Below, piece after piece: positions 39,615 to 48,338 of a stretch of DNA of 64,000 bases. The stretch is from Actinomycetota bacterium. GTDB lineage: Bacteria; Actinomycetota; Actinomycetes; Nanopelagicales; Nanopelagicaceae. The notes below the pieces were generated by a model. It saw only the letters and a program-made list of their open reading frames with translations, had not been told where the DNA came from and searched no databases. How positions within the stretch are numbered: position 1 is the stretch's first letter; each line of letters opens with the position of its first letter. The stretch spans positions 1 to 64,000 of the forward strand of contig WLEB01000002.1 of the NCBI GenBank assembly GCA_009704505.1. The letters run 5' to 3'. The position numbers and the translations under genes were made by a program.

Positions 39615-39620
39615 AGGATA
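39615..39620 (-). promoter_or_regulatory. Candidate -10 box (TATCCT) for DUF3000-rnd
   Basis: 6 nt before the ATG on the minus strand; 36 bp from the opposite -10. Confidence 0.5.
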
Positions 39621-39656
39621 AAGATTACGGATAGGTTTTCATGGGAGGCGGGGCGG

Positions 39657-39662
39657 TAGGCT
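39657..39662 (+). promoter_or_regulatory. Candidate -10 box (TAGGCT) for the EamA gene
   Basis: 6 nt before ATG 39669, which decides against the TTG at 39663 as start. Confidence 0.5.
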
Positions 39663-39668
39663 TTGACA

Positions 39669-40508
39669 ATGGCATCGTTACTAGCGCTTCTCTCTAGTGC
39701 ATTATGGGGATCAGCGGATTTTTTCGCCGGTCGTATGAGCAAGAAGCATCATCCATTTGCTGTGTTGGGCTTTTCTCAGGTAATTGGATTATTTGTTGGC
39801 TTATTGATCTTGGTCATCTCTGGTAGTTGGCAAGGAAAAGTTCTGGGCTTTGATGGATATTTAATTCCAGGTGCTCTTGCTGGCTTAGCTGGATACATTG
39901 GACTTGCATGTTTATATGAAGGATTATCCACTGGACGAATGGGAGTTGTTGCACCCATTAGTTCGATGAGTGCAGTTGTTCCTCTTGCATATGCATTAGC
40001 AACAGGGGATGCACTTTCAACATTGGCCCTGTTTGGAGTATTCATTGCTCTTGTTGGTGTTTTTTGCGCAAGTGGACCAGAACTTTCACAGGGAATGCCG
40101 ATCAAACCTTTATTGCTTGCATTAGGAGCAGCTGCAGGTTTTGGACTTTCGCTTACATTTATTGCTGTGGGTTCTGAGTCAAGCGCCTTACTGACCATGG
40201 TTTCAATGCGTGGTGCAACATTTTTTGTAACCATCTCAATTGCTTTGAGGTTTAGAACAACGGGTAAATTTGGAAAGAAAGATCTACCGCTCTTGATATT
40301 TATTGGTGCAGCAGATTTCTTAGCAAATCTCTTACTTGGCGTGGCAACAACAAAGGGCTTGGTTTCTGTTGCAATGGTCTTTGGATCTCTATATCCAATT
40401 GCTACCGCACTTCTTGCCTTCAAGTTTCTCAATGAGCGCCTGCACGCGGTGCAGTACGTTGGCATCGGTTTAGCTGTCGGTGGCGTCTCTTTGATATCAG
40501 CCTTTTAA
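39669..40508 (+). CDS. EamA/DMT-family transporter
   Basis: Ten predicted membrane helices in two repeats of five (EamA domains at about 1-135 and 145-278), 279 residues. The start MASLLALLSSALWGSADFF is typical of the drug/metabolite transporter superfamily. Likely an exporter of small metabolites; the substrate cannot be inferred. Convergent with the reductase-domain gene. Confidence 0.87.
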   Translation: MASLLALLSSALWGSADFFAGRMSKKHHPFAVLGFSQVIGLFVGLLILVISGSWQGKVLGFDGYLIPGALAGLAGYIGLACLYEGLSTGRMGVVAPISSMSAVVPLAYALATGDALSTLALFGVFIALVGVFCASGPELSQGMPIKPLLLALGAAAGFGLSLTFIAVGSESSALLTMVSMRGATFFVTISIALRFRTTGKFGKKDLPLLIFIGAADFLANLLLGVATTKGLVSVAMVFGSLYPIATALLAFKFLNERLHAVQYVGIGLAVGGVSLISAF

Positions 40509-40526
40509 GGTTAATTTCTTGGCTAG

Positions 40527-41018
40527 TTAGTTTGACGCAGAGAAAAACTGCGTATCTTCAATCTGTTGCATTTCTACATGCTTGAACTTAGATAAAAGCA
40601 GCTGCCAGTCCAAAATGTTCTCACCGCCAATTACCTCTGTGATACTCAATTCTAATTGATCAATTTTTTGATTTTCGACTAACTCCACAATCATTCGCGC
40701 CCCACCTTCAATGAGAATATTCTCGCCAAAGACTTTACGGGCTTTATCAATTGCCTCGTCAGGTGAACAGTTCCATATCTGAGAGTTCTCATTTTCGACA
40801 ACTGGATTAATCGAACTCCGAGAACAAATAATGAGTGGAACGGGAGTCCGGGAATAAGGTTCGTTTCTGGCCGTGTTTCCACCAATGATGATTACATCTA
40901 CCTGGCGACGACGGTTGAGAAAAGATGCACGATCGGCCGATGAACTAATGTTTCTAGAGGTAGCATCTTTAGTTGTTGAACCATCGCGACCGACTACCAA
41001 AGTTGCGATCGTGCTCAT
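40527..41018 (-). CDS. RibD C-terminal/dihydrofolate reductase-like protein
   Basis: A short (163 residues) member of the RibD_C/DHFR-like fold: MSTIATLVVGRDGSTTK at the start, DVIIIGGNTARNEPY near residue 40, and ILIEGGARMIVELVE near 105, which are the NADPH-site segments. Short forms sit in actinobacteria as uncharacterised pyrimidine reductases. A GATAAT hexamer 6 nt before the ATG may be its -10. A 6-bp ACGCAG/CTGCGT hairpin lies at its own 3' end. Confidence 0.72.
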   Translation of the reverse strand: MSTIATLVVGRDGSTTKDATSRNISSSADRASFLNRRRQVDVIIIGGNTARNEPYSRTPVPLIICSRSSINPVVENENSQIWNCSPDEAIDKARKVFGENILIEGGARMIVELVENQKIDQLELSITEVIGGENILDWQLLLSKFKHVEMQQIEDTQFFSASN

Positions 41019-41107
41019 TGCTTAATTATCACCTAATCGAGTTCGGTTTGGAACCGAACTTTAGGTTTAGAAGTAGCGCGTAGTTGAACTACTGGGCTTG
41101 GGGGAGT

Positions 41108-41113
41108 TAATCT
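41108..41113 (+). promoter_or_regulatory. Candidate -10 box (TAATCT) for pimB
   Basis: 7 nt before the ATG; no ribosome site. Confidence 0.5.
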
Positions 41114-41120
41114 TGCTTGT

Positions 41121-42269
41121 ATGTTGAGCAATGAGGGCAAAGTTCTCTTTGTTACTAATGATTTTGGTCCTCGAGCCGGCGGCATTGAAACCTTCATTAT
41201 TGGCCTGATAGAGCGAAGAGCGTTTGCAAGCACAATTGTTTACACATCGGCGCAAGCAAATTCTCAAGAGTATGATCAAATGTGGCAGAAAAAGTACGGA
41301 GTTAAAGTCATCCGTGATTCTTCAAGAATTTTACTTCCAACCCCCAGAGTATCCCGGCGAATTTCGGCGTTAATTAAAGCCGAAGGGATTTCAGTTGCCG
41401 CTTTTGGCGCTGCAGCTCCCTTGGGCCTACTGGCACATTCGATGAAGCGTTCTGGGATTAATCGCATAGTTGCCTTAACTCACGGACATGAAGTCTGGTG
41501 GGCAAAGGTATTTCCATTTAATCTACTTCTGCGCAGAATAGGCACAGGTGTTGATTCACTTACTTATTTGGGTGAATACACACGTCAAATGATTTCGCGG
41601 CCACTGACTCAATCAGCGAAAAGGGCAATGATAAAAATTGCTCCCGGTATCGATACCGATCATTTCTCGCCGAGAAACTCTGACAATCTTCGACAATCGC
41701 TTCAACTTAGCCAGAAGAAAGTTATTGTCTGTGTTGCTCGATTGGTTCATCGAAAAGGTCAAGATAAATTAATTGATGCGATGCCTTCTATTTTAGAATC
41801 TATCTCAAATGCCCACCTTCTTATTGTCGGACAGGGTCCATATCTTCCAAAATTAGTAAAGCGAGTAAAGAAACTGGGCCTTGAAGAGAGTGTAACTTTC
41901 GTGGGACGGATCAATTATGAAAAATTGCCTGAATACATCTGCGTTGGTGATCTCTTTGCGATGCCATCACGATCTCGCTTTTGCGGATTAGAGGTAGAAG
42001 GTTTAGGAATTGCATATTTAGAGGCAAGTGCATGTGGACTACCTGTACTAGCAGGCTCCTCAGGCGGAGCACCAGATGCAGTAGTCGATGGAAAATCTGG
42101 AGAAGTTGTTAACGGCACTGACATCACTGCGATATCCAAAACAGTAATTAAATTTCTCAGAGATCCTGAGGGATCACAGCAAATGGGTCAATTTGGTCGT
42201 AACTGGGTTGTAGAAAAATGGCGTTGGGAGATTTGGTCACAGGCTTTCGAGCGTTTACTGAAGCAGTAA
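41121..42269 (+). CDS. pimB: GT4 glycosyltransferase, PimB-type GDP-mannose:PI-monomannoside mannosyltransferase
   Basis: GT-B enzyme, 382 residues, predicted to add the second mannose to phosphatidylinositol mannoside on the cytoplasmic membrane face. VLFVTNDFGPRAGGIETFI at the start, FGAAAPLGLLA near 95, THGHEVWWAKVFP near 118, VARLVHRKGQDKLI near 205, and the EX7E motif in EVEGLGIAYLE near 291. These match the pattern of mycobacterial PimB' as I recall it. The neighbours (acyl-CoA ligase, SRPBCC, PlsC) are those of pimB' in M. tuberculosis. Its 3' end overlaps the convergent response regulator by 15 bp. Confidence 0.8.
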   Translation: MLSNEGKVLFVTNDFGPRAGGIETFIIGLIERRAFASTIVYTSAQANSQEYDQMWQKKYGVKVIRDSSRILLPTPRVSRRISALIKAEGISVAAFGAAAPLGLLAHSMKRSGINRIVALTHGHEVWWAKVFPFNLLLRRIGTGVDSLTYLGEYTRQMISRPLTQSAKRAMIKIAPGIDTDHFSPRNSDNLRQSLQLSQKKVIVCVARLVHRKGQDKLIDAMPSILESISNAHLLIVGQGPYLPKLVKRVKKLGLEESVTFVGRINYEKLPEYICVGDLFAMPSRSRFCGLEVEGLGIAYLEASACGLPVLAGSSGGAPDAVVDGKSGEVVNGTDITAISKTVIKFLRDPEGSQQMGQFGRNWVVEKWRWEIWSQAFERLLKQ

Positions 42270-42863
42270 CCCATTTGCCCGCGCGTAGTTAATTGCACTA
42301 ACGCGATTTTCGACATTTAGCTTTCTAAAAATAGAGCCTATGTGGGACTTAACAGTAGATTGACTTAGAAATAATTGCTGCGCGATTTCTTGGTTACTTA
42401 AACCAAATGAGATTTTCATCAATACATCTATCTCTCTAGCAGTTAGCAGTGGCTCAGCAGAGTGAGGCAGTGAACTCAAACCTTTAGAAGAAAAGCCAGA
42501 GGGAGAGGATATGCAGTGCTCAATGGCGGCAATGATTTCAGAGACAGGTGCGCTCTTAACTACGAAGCTATTAGCACCTGATTTCATGGCTGCTATAACA
42601 AACTCAGAGCCGGAGTTAAGAGTAAGTATTACTACGCCTGTTTCTTTTGAGATAGATCGAATCCACTGGACTACTTCAAATCCAGACCCATCAGGCAGAT
42701 TTAAGTCGATAATGACAACATCTGGATTGGTGTGTGCAATTTGCGCAATTGCTTCAGCAACTGTTCCAACCGAGCCAACCAAGTGGAAATTGGCTAAGGC
42801 AAAGGCGTTGGAGAGTCCTTCGCGAACGATTGCATGATCATCAACTATCAATACTCGAATCAT
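42255..42863 (-). CDS. NarL/LuxR-type response regulator
   Basis: Receiver domain with phospho-acceptor Asp53 in VVIIDLNLPDGSG, acidic DD at 8-9 and the conserved Lys in VVKSAPVSE near residue 108; LuxR-type HTH in the last 60 residues (LTAREIDVLMKISFGLSNQEIA). 202 residues. It overlaps the sensor kinase gene by 23 bp and acts as its partner. Regulated genes are unknown; cotranscription with the fatty acyl-CoA ligase suggests a lipid or envelope link. Confidence 0.92.
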   Translation of the reverse strand: MIRVLIVDDHAIVREGLSNAFALANFHLVGSVGTVAEAIAQIAHTNPDVVIIDLNLPDGSGFEVVQWIRSISKETGVVILTLNSGSEFVIAAMKSGANSFVVKSAPVSEIIAAIEHCISSPSGFSSKGLSSLPHSAEPLLTAREIDVLMKISFGLSNQEIAQQLFLSQSTVKSHIGSIFRKLNVENRVSAINYARANGLLLQ

Positions 42864-43332
42864 TTTTGTCCAATGGAATGTTTATTGCAATCCTCGTCCC
42901 ATTTTGATCTGATTCAATAAGGGTTTCCCCATGCAAAGCTTTTACTCTTTCCTGGATTCCAGTAAGACCAAAAGATCCCTTTTTCTCTATGGCTCCACCT
43001 ATTCCATTGTCAGCAACAGTTATTGATAGAGCTGTAGCTTTTGAGTGTTGTTCTACATTTCGTAATATCTCGTTGAACACTCGATTTAGTTCATAAGAGT
43101 ATGCGGGGGTGAACCGAACCTGACTTGGGCCAAGTTCTCGTAGCCGGTGAATTTCAATACGAACCTTTTCAATGATTTCAGTGATCGAAAATCTGACTGC
43201 ACGCAGCTCTGTGCGGGTGCTTGGATCGGCGCTGTTTGAAATGGCGTTATCAATGGAAAAGCCCAGGCCAACTAAGTCCTGGGCAATTCCGTCGTGTAAC
43301 TCCTGAGCAAGAGTTACAAACTCATCTTTCAC
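42841..43332 (-). CDS. Short NarL-partner sensor histidine kinase without a sensor domain
   Basis: 163 residues made only of HisKA_3 (phospho-acceptor His in LAQELHDGIAQDLVGLG at 8-24) and HATPase_c (N box NEILRNVEQHSKATA near 88, G1 DNGIGG, G2 GSFGLTGIQERV). No membrane or input domain is present, so it must sense in the cytoplasm or through a partner. GTG start overlaps the acyl-CoA ligase stop by GTGA. Family kinases are usually 350 or more residues, so this is a minimal form; no upstream remnant of a sensor is visible since that DNA codes for the ligase. Confidence 0.88.
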   Translation of the reverse strand: MKDEFVTLAQELHDGIAQDLVGLGFSIDNAISNSADPSTRTELRAVRFSITEIIEKVRIEIHRLRELGPSQVRFTPAYSYELNRVFNEILRNVEQHSKATALSITVADNGIGGAIEKKGSFGLTGIQERVKALHGETLIESDQNGTRIAINIPLDKNDSSIDS

Positions 43333-45119
43333 GTTGCAAATAATGCTTCGATCTCTTTAGCAAACTCCTTAGCAACGACATGTCGTTTCACGGATAGTTT
43401 TGCTGTCAGGTGACCGCCAGCGATAGTGAAATCAGATGGCAAAATTGTGAATTTACGAATTGATTCGGCACGGCTTACTGCCTTATTTGCTTCATCAACT
43501 GCTGTTTGAATAGCTGCAACTAGATCTGGATCATTGACTAAATCAGGGATTGTTGCCCCATCTTTTTTGTTATTGGTTATCCAGGCTTTTATTGCATCAG
43601 GATCAATTGTTACAAGAGCTGCGATAAATGGTTGATTATCACCTACGACTAGACACTGACTTACTAATGGATGTGCGCGTAGTCGATCTTCAAGAACTGC
43701 TGGTGCAACATTTTTTCCACCAGCTGTAACGATGATCTCCTTTTTACGACCAACGATGTAAAGGAATCCTTCTTCATCTAGTTTTCCTAAGTCGCCAGTT
43801 TGGAACCAACGCTCAGAGTTAAACACTTCTGCGTTTGCAGCATCATTTTGCCAGTAACCATCCATGACAATTGGGCCGCGGATTAATACTTCGCCATCTT
43901 CGGCAATCTTTATTGACGTACCTGGAATTGGTCGACCAACTGAGCCAACACGATGTGCTCCGTACAAATTCAAAGTTGCTCCTGCAGTTGTCTCAGTTAA
44001 TCCATATCCCTCAAGAATCGTTACTCCGATTCCGCGATAGAAGTGACCTAGGCGAACACCAAGGGGTGCACCACCAGAGATTGCGGCCTCAACTTTTCCA
44101 CCCATACCGTGTCTAATCTTGCTGTAAACAAGTTTGTCGAAAAGGCCATGCTTTAACTTCAAGATTGGAGAGACTGATTTCTTATCAAGGGCCTCTGAGT
44201 ATGCAATTGCGACAGCGGCTGCTTTTCTAAAGATATTTCCTTTTCCTGCAGCCTCAGCCTTTGCCTCTGCTCCGTTGTAGATTTTTTCAAAAATACGTGG
44301 AACAGCCAAGACGAATGTTGGTTTAAATGAAGCAAGGTCCATTGGCAATCTGCCTACTGGATCACTGCAATGAGCTAAGTGAAGTCCAGCAGTGATTGAT
44401 CCAATTTGAACCATACGACCAAACACGTGAGCAACTGGAAGAAAAAGAAGTGTTGAACCACCAGGCTTTAAGAAAAGTTCACTTGCACCTTGCACGACAT
44501 TTCCGCACTCTGCGTGGAAATTGCCATGTGTGAGTTGAACACCCTTTGGCTTTCCAGTTGTTCCAGATGTGTAAATTAAAGTCGCAAGAGTGCTTGGAAC
44601 AAGTGAGTTACGACGACGATCAACTTCTTCATCGCTAATGTTCTTTCCAGCCTCTCTAAGGACAGTAAGAACATCATCTGTCATTGTCCATACATTTTTA
44701 GTATGTGAAGGTAAAACTGTCTGTACTAATTCACGCATCGCGGGGGTTTCGACAACGATCGCAACTGAGTGAGAGTCATTGAGAATCCAGTCGATTTGTT
44801 CGGCAGATGAGGTATCAAAAATTGGAACAACTACACCGCCTGCAAACCACGTTGCAAAGTCCAAGATGGTCCATTCATATCTTGTACGAGCCATGATCGA
44901 AACGCGATCACCAATTTGAATACCGCTTGCGATTAATCCCTTTGCGGTTGCTCGAATCTCTTCTTCAACCTCTTTTGCAGTAACTGGCTGCCATCCCTCA
45001 CCAAGTGGTCGGGACATCGTTACGCGCTCTGGTTCAAACCATGCGCGTTCAGTGATTAGATTTGTGAGATTTCCTGCAGTAGAGGCAGGAACAAGTGCCG
45101 GGACTGTGATTTCATTCAT
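43329..45119 (-). CDS. Long-chain fatty-acid--CoA ligase (FadD15-like)
   Basis: Activates fatty acids to acyl-CoA through an acyl-AMP. AMP-binding motif LIYTSGTTGKPKGVQLTHGN near residue 179, the EGYGLTETTAG motif near 374, and TGDLGKLDEEGFLYIVGRKK near 449. 596 residues. Position beside pimB and an SRPBCC gene matches fadD15 of M. tuberculosis by recall. It heads a ligase-kinase-regulator operon, an arrangement I do not know from other actinobacteria. Confidence 0.92.
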   Translation of the reverse strand: MNEITVPALVPASTAGNLTNLITERAWFEPERVTMSRPLGEGWQPVTAKEVEEEIRATAKGLIASGIQIGDRVSIMARTRYEWTILDFATWFAGGVVVPIFDTSSAEQIDWILNDSHSVAIVVETPAMRELVQTVLPSHTKNVWTMTDDVLTVLREAGKNISDEEVDRRRNSLVPSTLATLIYTSGTTGKPKGVQLTHGNFHAECGNVVQGASELFLKPGGSTLLFLPVAHVFGRMVQIGSITAGLHLAHCSDPVGRLPMDLASFKPTFVLAVPRIFEKIYNGAEAKAEAAGKGNIFRKAAAVAIAYSEALDKKSVSPILKLKHGLFDKLVYSKIRHGMGGKVEAAISGGAPLGVRLGHFYRGIGVTILEGYGLTETTAGATLNLYGAHRVGSVGRPIPGTSIKIAEDGEVLIRGPIVMDGYWQNDAANAEVFNSERWFQTGDLGKLDEEGFLYIVGRKKEIIVTAGGKNVAPAVLEDRLRAHPLVSQCLVVGDNQPFIAALVTIDPDAIKAWITNNKKDGATIPDLVNDPDLVAAIQTAVDEANKAVSRAESIRKFTILPSDFTIAGGHLTAKLSVKRHVVAKEFAKEIEALFAT

Positions 45120-45125
45120 GGGAGA

Positions 45126-45131
45126 ACGCTA
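45126..45131 (-). promoter_or_regulatory. Candidate -10 box (TAGCGT) for the acyl-CoA ligase operon
   Basis: 6 nt before the ATG on the minus strand. Confidence 0.5.
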
Positions 45132-45160
45132 GCGTGACACATGAGAAAAGGGGAAGAGGG

Positions 45161-45166
45161 TAGCCT
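45161..45166 (+). promoter_or_regulatory. Candidate -10 box (TAGCCT) for the SRPBCC gene
   Basis: 6 nt before ATG 45173. A GGGGAAGAGGG string lies just upstream of it but too far from the ATG for ribosome binding. Confidence 0.5.
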
Positions 45167-45172
45167 TCTCCC

Positions 45173-45610
45173 ATGAGCGAATTCAGTAAATCCACAGTAA
45201 CAATCGAAGCACCGATCTCAGATATTCAAAAGACCCTCTCAGAGCTAGACAAATACCCTGAGTGGTCGACGCAGATTAAATCTGCTGAAAGCCTTGCAAC
45301 CGATGATCAAGGTCGCATAACAAAAATTAAGATGAGCATTGATGCCGGAATGATGAAGGATCGCGTTGTTCTAGATTACGACTGGAGCCAGGCGCCGGAG
45401 AAAATAATCTTCTCACTAGATGAGGCAGACCTACTGACCAGTATGGATGGTGCCTACACATTCAAGAGCATCGATTCAGAGACAACAGAAGTTACTTATG
45501 AGTTAGGCGTCTCCCTATCTATGTCTATTCCAGACATGATGAGAAAGAAAGCTGAAAAGGCAACTATTGATGCTGCACTTGCTCAACTTAAATCACATCT
45601 AGAGGGCTGA
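45173..45610 (+). CDS. SRPBCC (polyketide cyclase/START-like) family protein
   Basis: 145 residues with the SRPBCC pattern: an N-terminal strand and helix (STVTIEAPISDIQKTLSELD, then KYPEWSTQIKSAE), strands in the middle and a C-terminal long helix. Such small proteins bind hydrophobic ligands such as lipids; the exact role is unknown. It is followed 4 nt later by the ROK kinase gene, an actinobacterial pairing. Confidence 0.82.
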   Translation: MSEFSKSTVTIEAPISDIQKTLSELDKYPEWSTQIKSAESLATDDQGRITKIKMSIDAGMMKDRVVLDYDWSQAPEKIIFSLDEADLLTSMDGAYTFKSIDSETTEVTYELGVSLSMSIPDMMRKKAEKATIDAALAQLKSHLEG

Positions 45611-45614
45611 GTTA

Positions 45615-46559
45615 GTGGGCTTATCGATCGGCATCGATGTCGGTGGAACGAAAGTTCTCGGAGGCGTTGTCGACGATAACGGAGTTGTCCTTGCCCGAGC
45701 AAGAAAAGATACGCCGCGACAGGGTGGAAAAGCCTTAACGCAAAGAATTGCCGAAACAGTTAAAGAGTTGATGGCCCAACATGATGTTGAATCAGTCGGA
45801 GTAAGTGCTGCAGGTTTTGTTTCATCTGATAGAAAAACAATGTTAGCAACACCAAATATTGCAGACTGGAATGATGTGGATCTTGACTTTGAGTTAAAAT
45901 CATTAATCGATCTTCCAATTGTCATTGAAAACGATGCAAATGCTGCAGCATGGGGCGAAGCAAAATTTGGTGCTGGGCGCAATCAAAATCACATGATGAT
46001 GCTTACTGTTGGTACTGGAATCGGTGGTGGGATCGTTGTAGATGGCCAGCTCTATAGAGGCGCATTTGGTATTGCTGCAGAGTTTGGCCACATGCGCGTT
46101 GTTCCCGAAGGACATATCTGTGGTTGTGGCGCACGTGGTTGTTTTGAACAATATGCATCCGGAAATGCATTACTTCGACATGCTCGTGAAGCAATAAATG
46201 CCAGTCCTGAAGTAGCTCGGAATCTTTTATCACGAGGTGATGGCACTGTTGCGGGCCTTACTGGTCAAATCATCACTCAGGCAGCACAGGAGGCAGACCC
46301 AATTGCACTTGCAGCATTTAACACAACTGGGCAATGGCTTGGAGCCGGAATAGCATCCCTTGCAGTTTTATTGGATCCAGAATGCATTGTCATCGGGGGA
46401 GGAGTCATTGATGCTGGCGAGATTTTACTTGCGCCAACTCGTGAATCTCTTGAGAGAACAATGCCCTTTGCTGGAAAGCATCCATACCCAGAGCTAATCG
46501 CTGCAGAACTTGGCAATGATGCAGGATTAGTTGGAGTTGCAGATTTAGCGAGAGTTTAG
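45615..46559 (+). CDS. ROK-family glucokinase
   Basis: Phosphorylates glucose or a related sugar. 314 residues with GIDVGGTKVLGGVV at 6-19, ENDANAAAWGE near 103, TGIGGGIV near 134 and the ROK zinc site CGCGARGCFE near 170. Glucose is the likely substrate from the actinobacterial orthologues in this position, but other sugars are possible. GTG start, co-transcribed with the SRPBCC gene. Confidence 0.9.
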   Translation: MGLSIGIDVGGTKVLGGVVDDNGVVLARARKDTPRQGGKALTQRIAETVKELMAQHDVESVGVSAAGFVSSDRKTMLATPNIADWNDVDLDFELKSLIDLPIVIENDANAAAWGEAKFGAGRNQNHMMMLTVGTGIGGGIVVDGQLYRGAFGIAAEFGHMRVVPEGHICGCGARGCFEQYASGNALLRHAREAINASPEVARNLLSRGDGTVAGLTGQIITQAAQEADPIALAAFNTTGQWLGAGIASLAVLLDPECIVIGGGVIDAGEILLAPTRESLERTMPFAGKHPYPELIAAELGNDAGLVGVADLARV

Positions 46560-46603
46560 TTACTCAAGAAACTGGCTGCTATTTTTGAATAACAGTAAAT
46601 GTT

Positions 46604-46888
46604 TTAAAGATTTACGCCATCATCTTCGCGATACGGACGATTAAACCAACGTTTAATCGCAACCTTTGCAGAGCGAAACAAATCAATTGGATTAGCACCT
46701 GGGGGATTTGGTTGAGCAAAACCTTCATCTAAGTTCTGGCCCTCTATTTTTTCGATTCGTTCCAGATCATCTAGGTAAGTATTCGGTGTCGATTCATCTA
46801 AGGACAGTCCGGAAACTATTGAGTCAAATTCTGAACGGATCAGATCCTCTTCATCGAACTCATCAGGGCTTTTTCCATGCTCATTCAC
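46604..46888 (-). CDS. Hypothetical acidic protein
   Basis: 94 residues, strongly acidic in the first 60 (MNEHGKSPDEFDEEDLIRSE) and basic near the end (AKVAIKRWFNRPYRED). No membrane helix and no recognised domain. The ATG has GGAGGGTG upstream, supporting a real gene. It lies between the ROK kinase and plsC, convergent to the first and divergent from the second. Function unknown. Confidence 0.7.
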   Translation of the reverse strand: MNEHGKSPDEFDEEDLIRSEFDSIVSGLSLDESTPNTYLDDLERIEKIEGQNLDEGFAQPNPPGANPIDLFRSAKVAIKRWFNRPYREDDGVNL

Positions 46889-46920
46889 CCTCCGATGGTG
46901 TCATAACTGCCAATAGACAG

Positions 46921-46926
46921 TAAATT
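46921..46926 (+). promoter_or_regulatory. Candidate -10 box (TAAATT) for the second plsC
   Basis: 6 nt before the GTG at 46933. Confidence 0.45.
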
Positions 46927-46932
46927 GTCCCC

Positions 46933-47625
46933 GTGCTGAACAACTTGCCATACGGAGCTCTACGCGCATTTTTAACTCCCTTTCTCATGCTTGCCTTTCG
47001 GCCAAAGGTTCGGGGCCTGCGAAACGTTCCGGCAAAGGGTCCTTTGATTATTGCCTCCAATCACCTCTCCTTTAGTGATTCGATTTTCATGCCAATGGTT
47101 GTTCCCCGCAAAGTAACTTTTCTAGCCAAAAGTGAATACTTCACTTCACCTGGGCCAAAAGGCTTATTAAAGAAGTTAACTTTCATCGCTTTGGGTCAAG
47201 TCCCTGTAGATCGCTCCGGTGGGCGCCGCAGTGAAGCAGCCCTGATAACTGGACTGAAAGTTTTATCAGATGGTGCATGCCTTGGTATCTATCCAGAGGG
47301 AACAAGATCACCTGACGGCAGACTGTATAAAGCACGTACAGGAATTGCCCGACTTGCAATTGAATCAGGCGCCCCAGTTGTTCCAGTGGCGATGTTTGAT
47401 ACTGACAAAATTCAACCAACTGGGCAAGTAGTGCCAAATGTAAAAAGAGTGGGAATGAGTTTTGGAGAACCTATGTACTTTGAAGGTGATCCAACAGATT
47501 TAGAACATCTAAGAAATGTCGCAGATACGATCATGAAAGCAATAGGTGAGCTTTCTGGGCAAGAGTACGTTGATACATATGCCCCAAAAAAGGCCAGACT
47601 TGAAAAAACTGAGGACGAGGATTAA
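46933..47625 (+). CDS. plsC: 1-acyl-sn-glycerol-3-phosphate acyltransferase (PlsC family)
   Basis: Second LPLAT of the window, 230 residues. HX4D motif in SNHLSFSDS near residue 43, then VPRKVTFLAKSEYF, and YPEGTRSPDGRLYKARTGIA near 120. One hydrophobic N-terminal segment could anchor it to the membrane. This copy lies in the pimB-fadD neighbourhood, so it may serve PI or PIM acylation, but the general phosphatidate role is equally likely. Confidence 0.88.
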   Translation: MLNNLPYGALRAFLTPFLMLAFRPKVRGLRNVPAKGPLIIASNHLSFSDSIFMPMVVPRKVTFLAKSEYFTSPGPKGLLKKLTFIALGQVPVDRSGGRRSEAALITGLKVLSDGACLGIYPEGTRSPDGRLYKARTGIARLAIESGAPVVPVAMFDTDKIQPTGQVVPNVKRVGMSFGEPMYFEGDPTDLEHLRNVADTIMKAIGELSGQEYVDTYAPKKARLEKTEDED

Positions 47626-47660
47626 TCCAGTTCGGTGAAAAGTAGCGGACTAAACAAGAG

Positions 47661-48338
47661 TTAATTCAGGGCGTTTCGAGCAACTAGATAGTTACAGGTT
47701 GCACACTCTGCCCCTGGTTCAGGAAGTTCGCCTTCGAGCACAGTTATAAACTCACCGATTACCTTTAAGAAATTCTCTTGGTCTCTTTCAACTGGAATGT
47801 ATTTCTGAAAGACACCAAAACCATAATCTTCGACTGAGGCTCCAATTGCATGTGTTGGCTTCCAAACGAGCAAGCCCATTGAAGCAACTGTTTGCCCCTT
47901 TCCAGCTGCTGGATTTTCTAGAGAATAGGCATAAGCCTCGAGTTGTGGCGAATAGAACTGACCGGTATCTCTTTGGCTATCAGAGACTTTGCAGTCGATT
48001 AAACCGATGGTGCCATCCTCATTGGTTGAAACCAGATCGTATTTACCTAGAATTCTCCATCGCGTTTCAACGCCATTAACAACCAAGGGCTTACTTTTTA
48101 CCCATTCGCCCCACTTGGTAACTGTCCCAGGGCGAAGTGAGGAATCAATCGTTGGCATATCGGCGCCTTGAAAGTGCTCCTCTTGAAGAGCTGCCATTGT
48201 TCCCACTAAGGGAAAAGCGCCAGGCATGATTACTTTGTACCAGTACTTGATCCACAGACACCTTTTGCAGGTAGATAGGCCAAAAGTTAGGTCTGAAGGG
48301 GAGATGTTTTCGCGGGCGGGCTTTGCAGGTTTGATCAT
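47661..48338 (-). CDS. PD-(D/E)XK nuclease-like protein with paired cysteine motifs (Cas4/AddB-like Fe-S type)
   Basis: 225 residues. A CKRC pair near residue 24 (STCKRCLWIKYW) and a CATC pair near 212 (ECATCNYLV) bracket a nuclease core with GKYDLV near 99 and the metal-binding IDCKVSD near 113 followed by the QLEAYA motif. RecB, AddB and Cas4 nucleases hold an Fe-S cluster with cysteines at the two ends in the same way. No CRISPR array or AddA/RecB helicase is near. AAGGAG precedes the ATG. The biological role is unknown. Confidence 0.72.
   Translation of the reverse strand: MIKPAKPARENISPSDLTFGLSTCKRCLWIKYWYKVIMPGAFPLVGTMAALQEEHFQGADMPTIDSSLRPGTVTKWGEWVKSKPLVVNGVETRWRILGKYDLVSTNEDGTIGLIDCKVSDSQRDTGQFYSPQLEAYAYSLENPAAGKGQTVASMGLLVWKPTHAIGASVEDYGFGVFQKYIPVERDQENFLKVIGEFITVLEGELPEPGAECATCNYLVARNALN

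Noticed and set aside
39776-40465. Long open frame antisense to the EamA transporter gene
   Set aside because: Mirror frame of a clear membrane protein gene; no start signal and no recognisable domain.
42841-43332. Histidine kinase considered as a truncated pseudogene
   Set aside because: The frame is intact, has its own start overlapping the upstream gene, and keeps the phospho-acceptor His and all ATP-binding boxes.
47661-48338. Cas4-like nuclease considered as sign of a CRISPR-Cas locus
   Set aside because: No repeat array and no other cas gene within the window.
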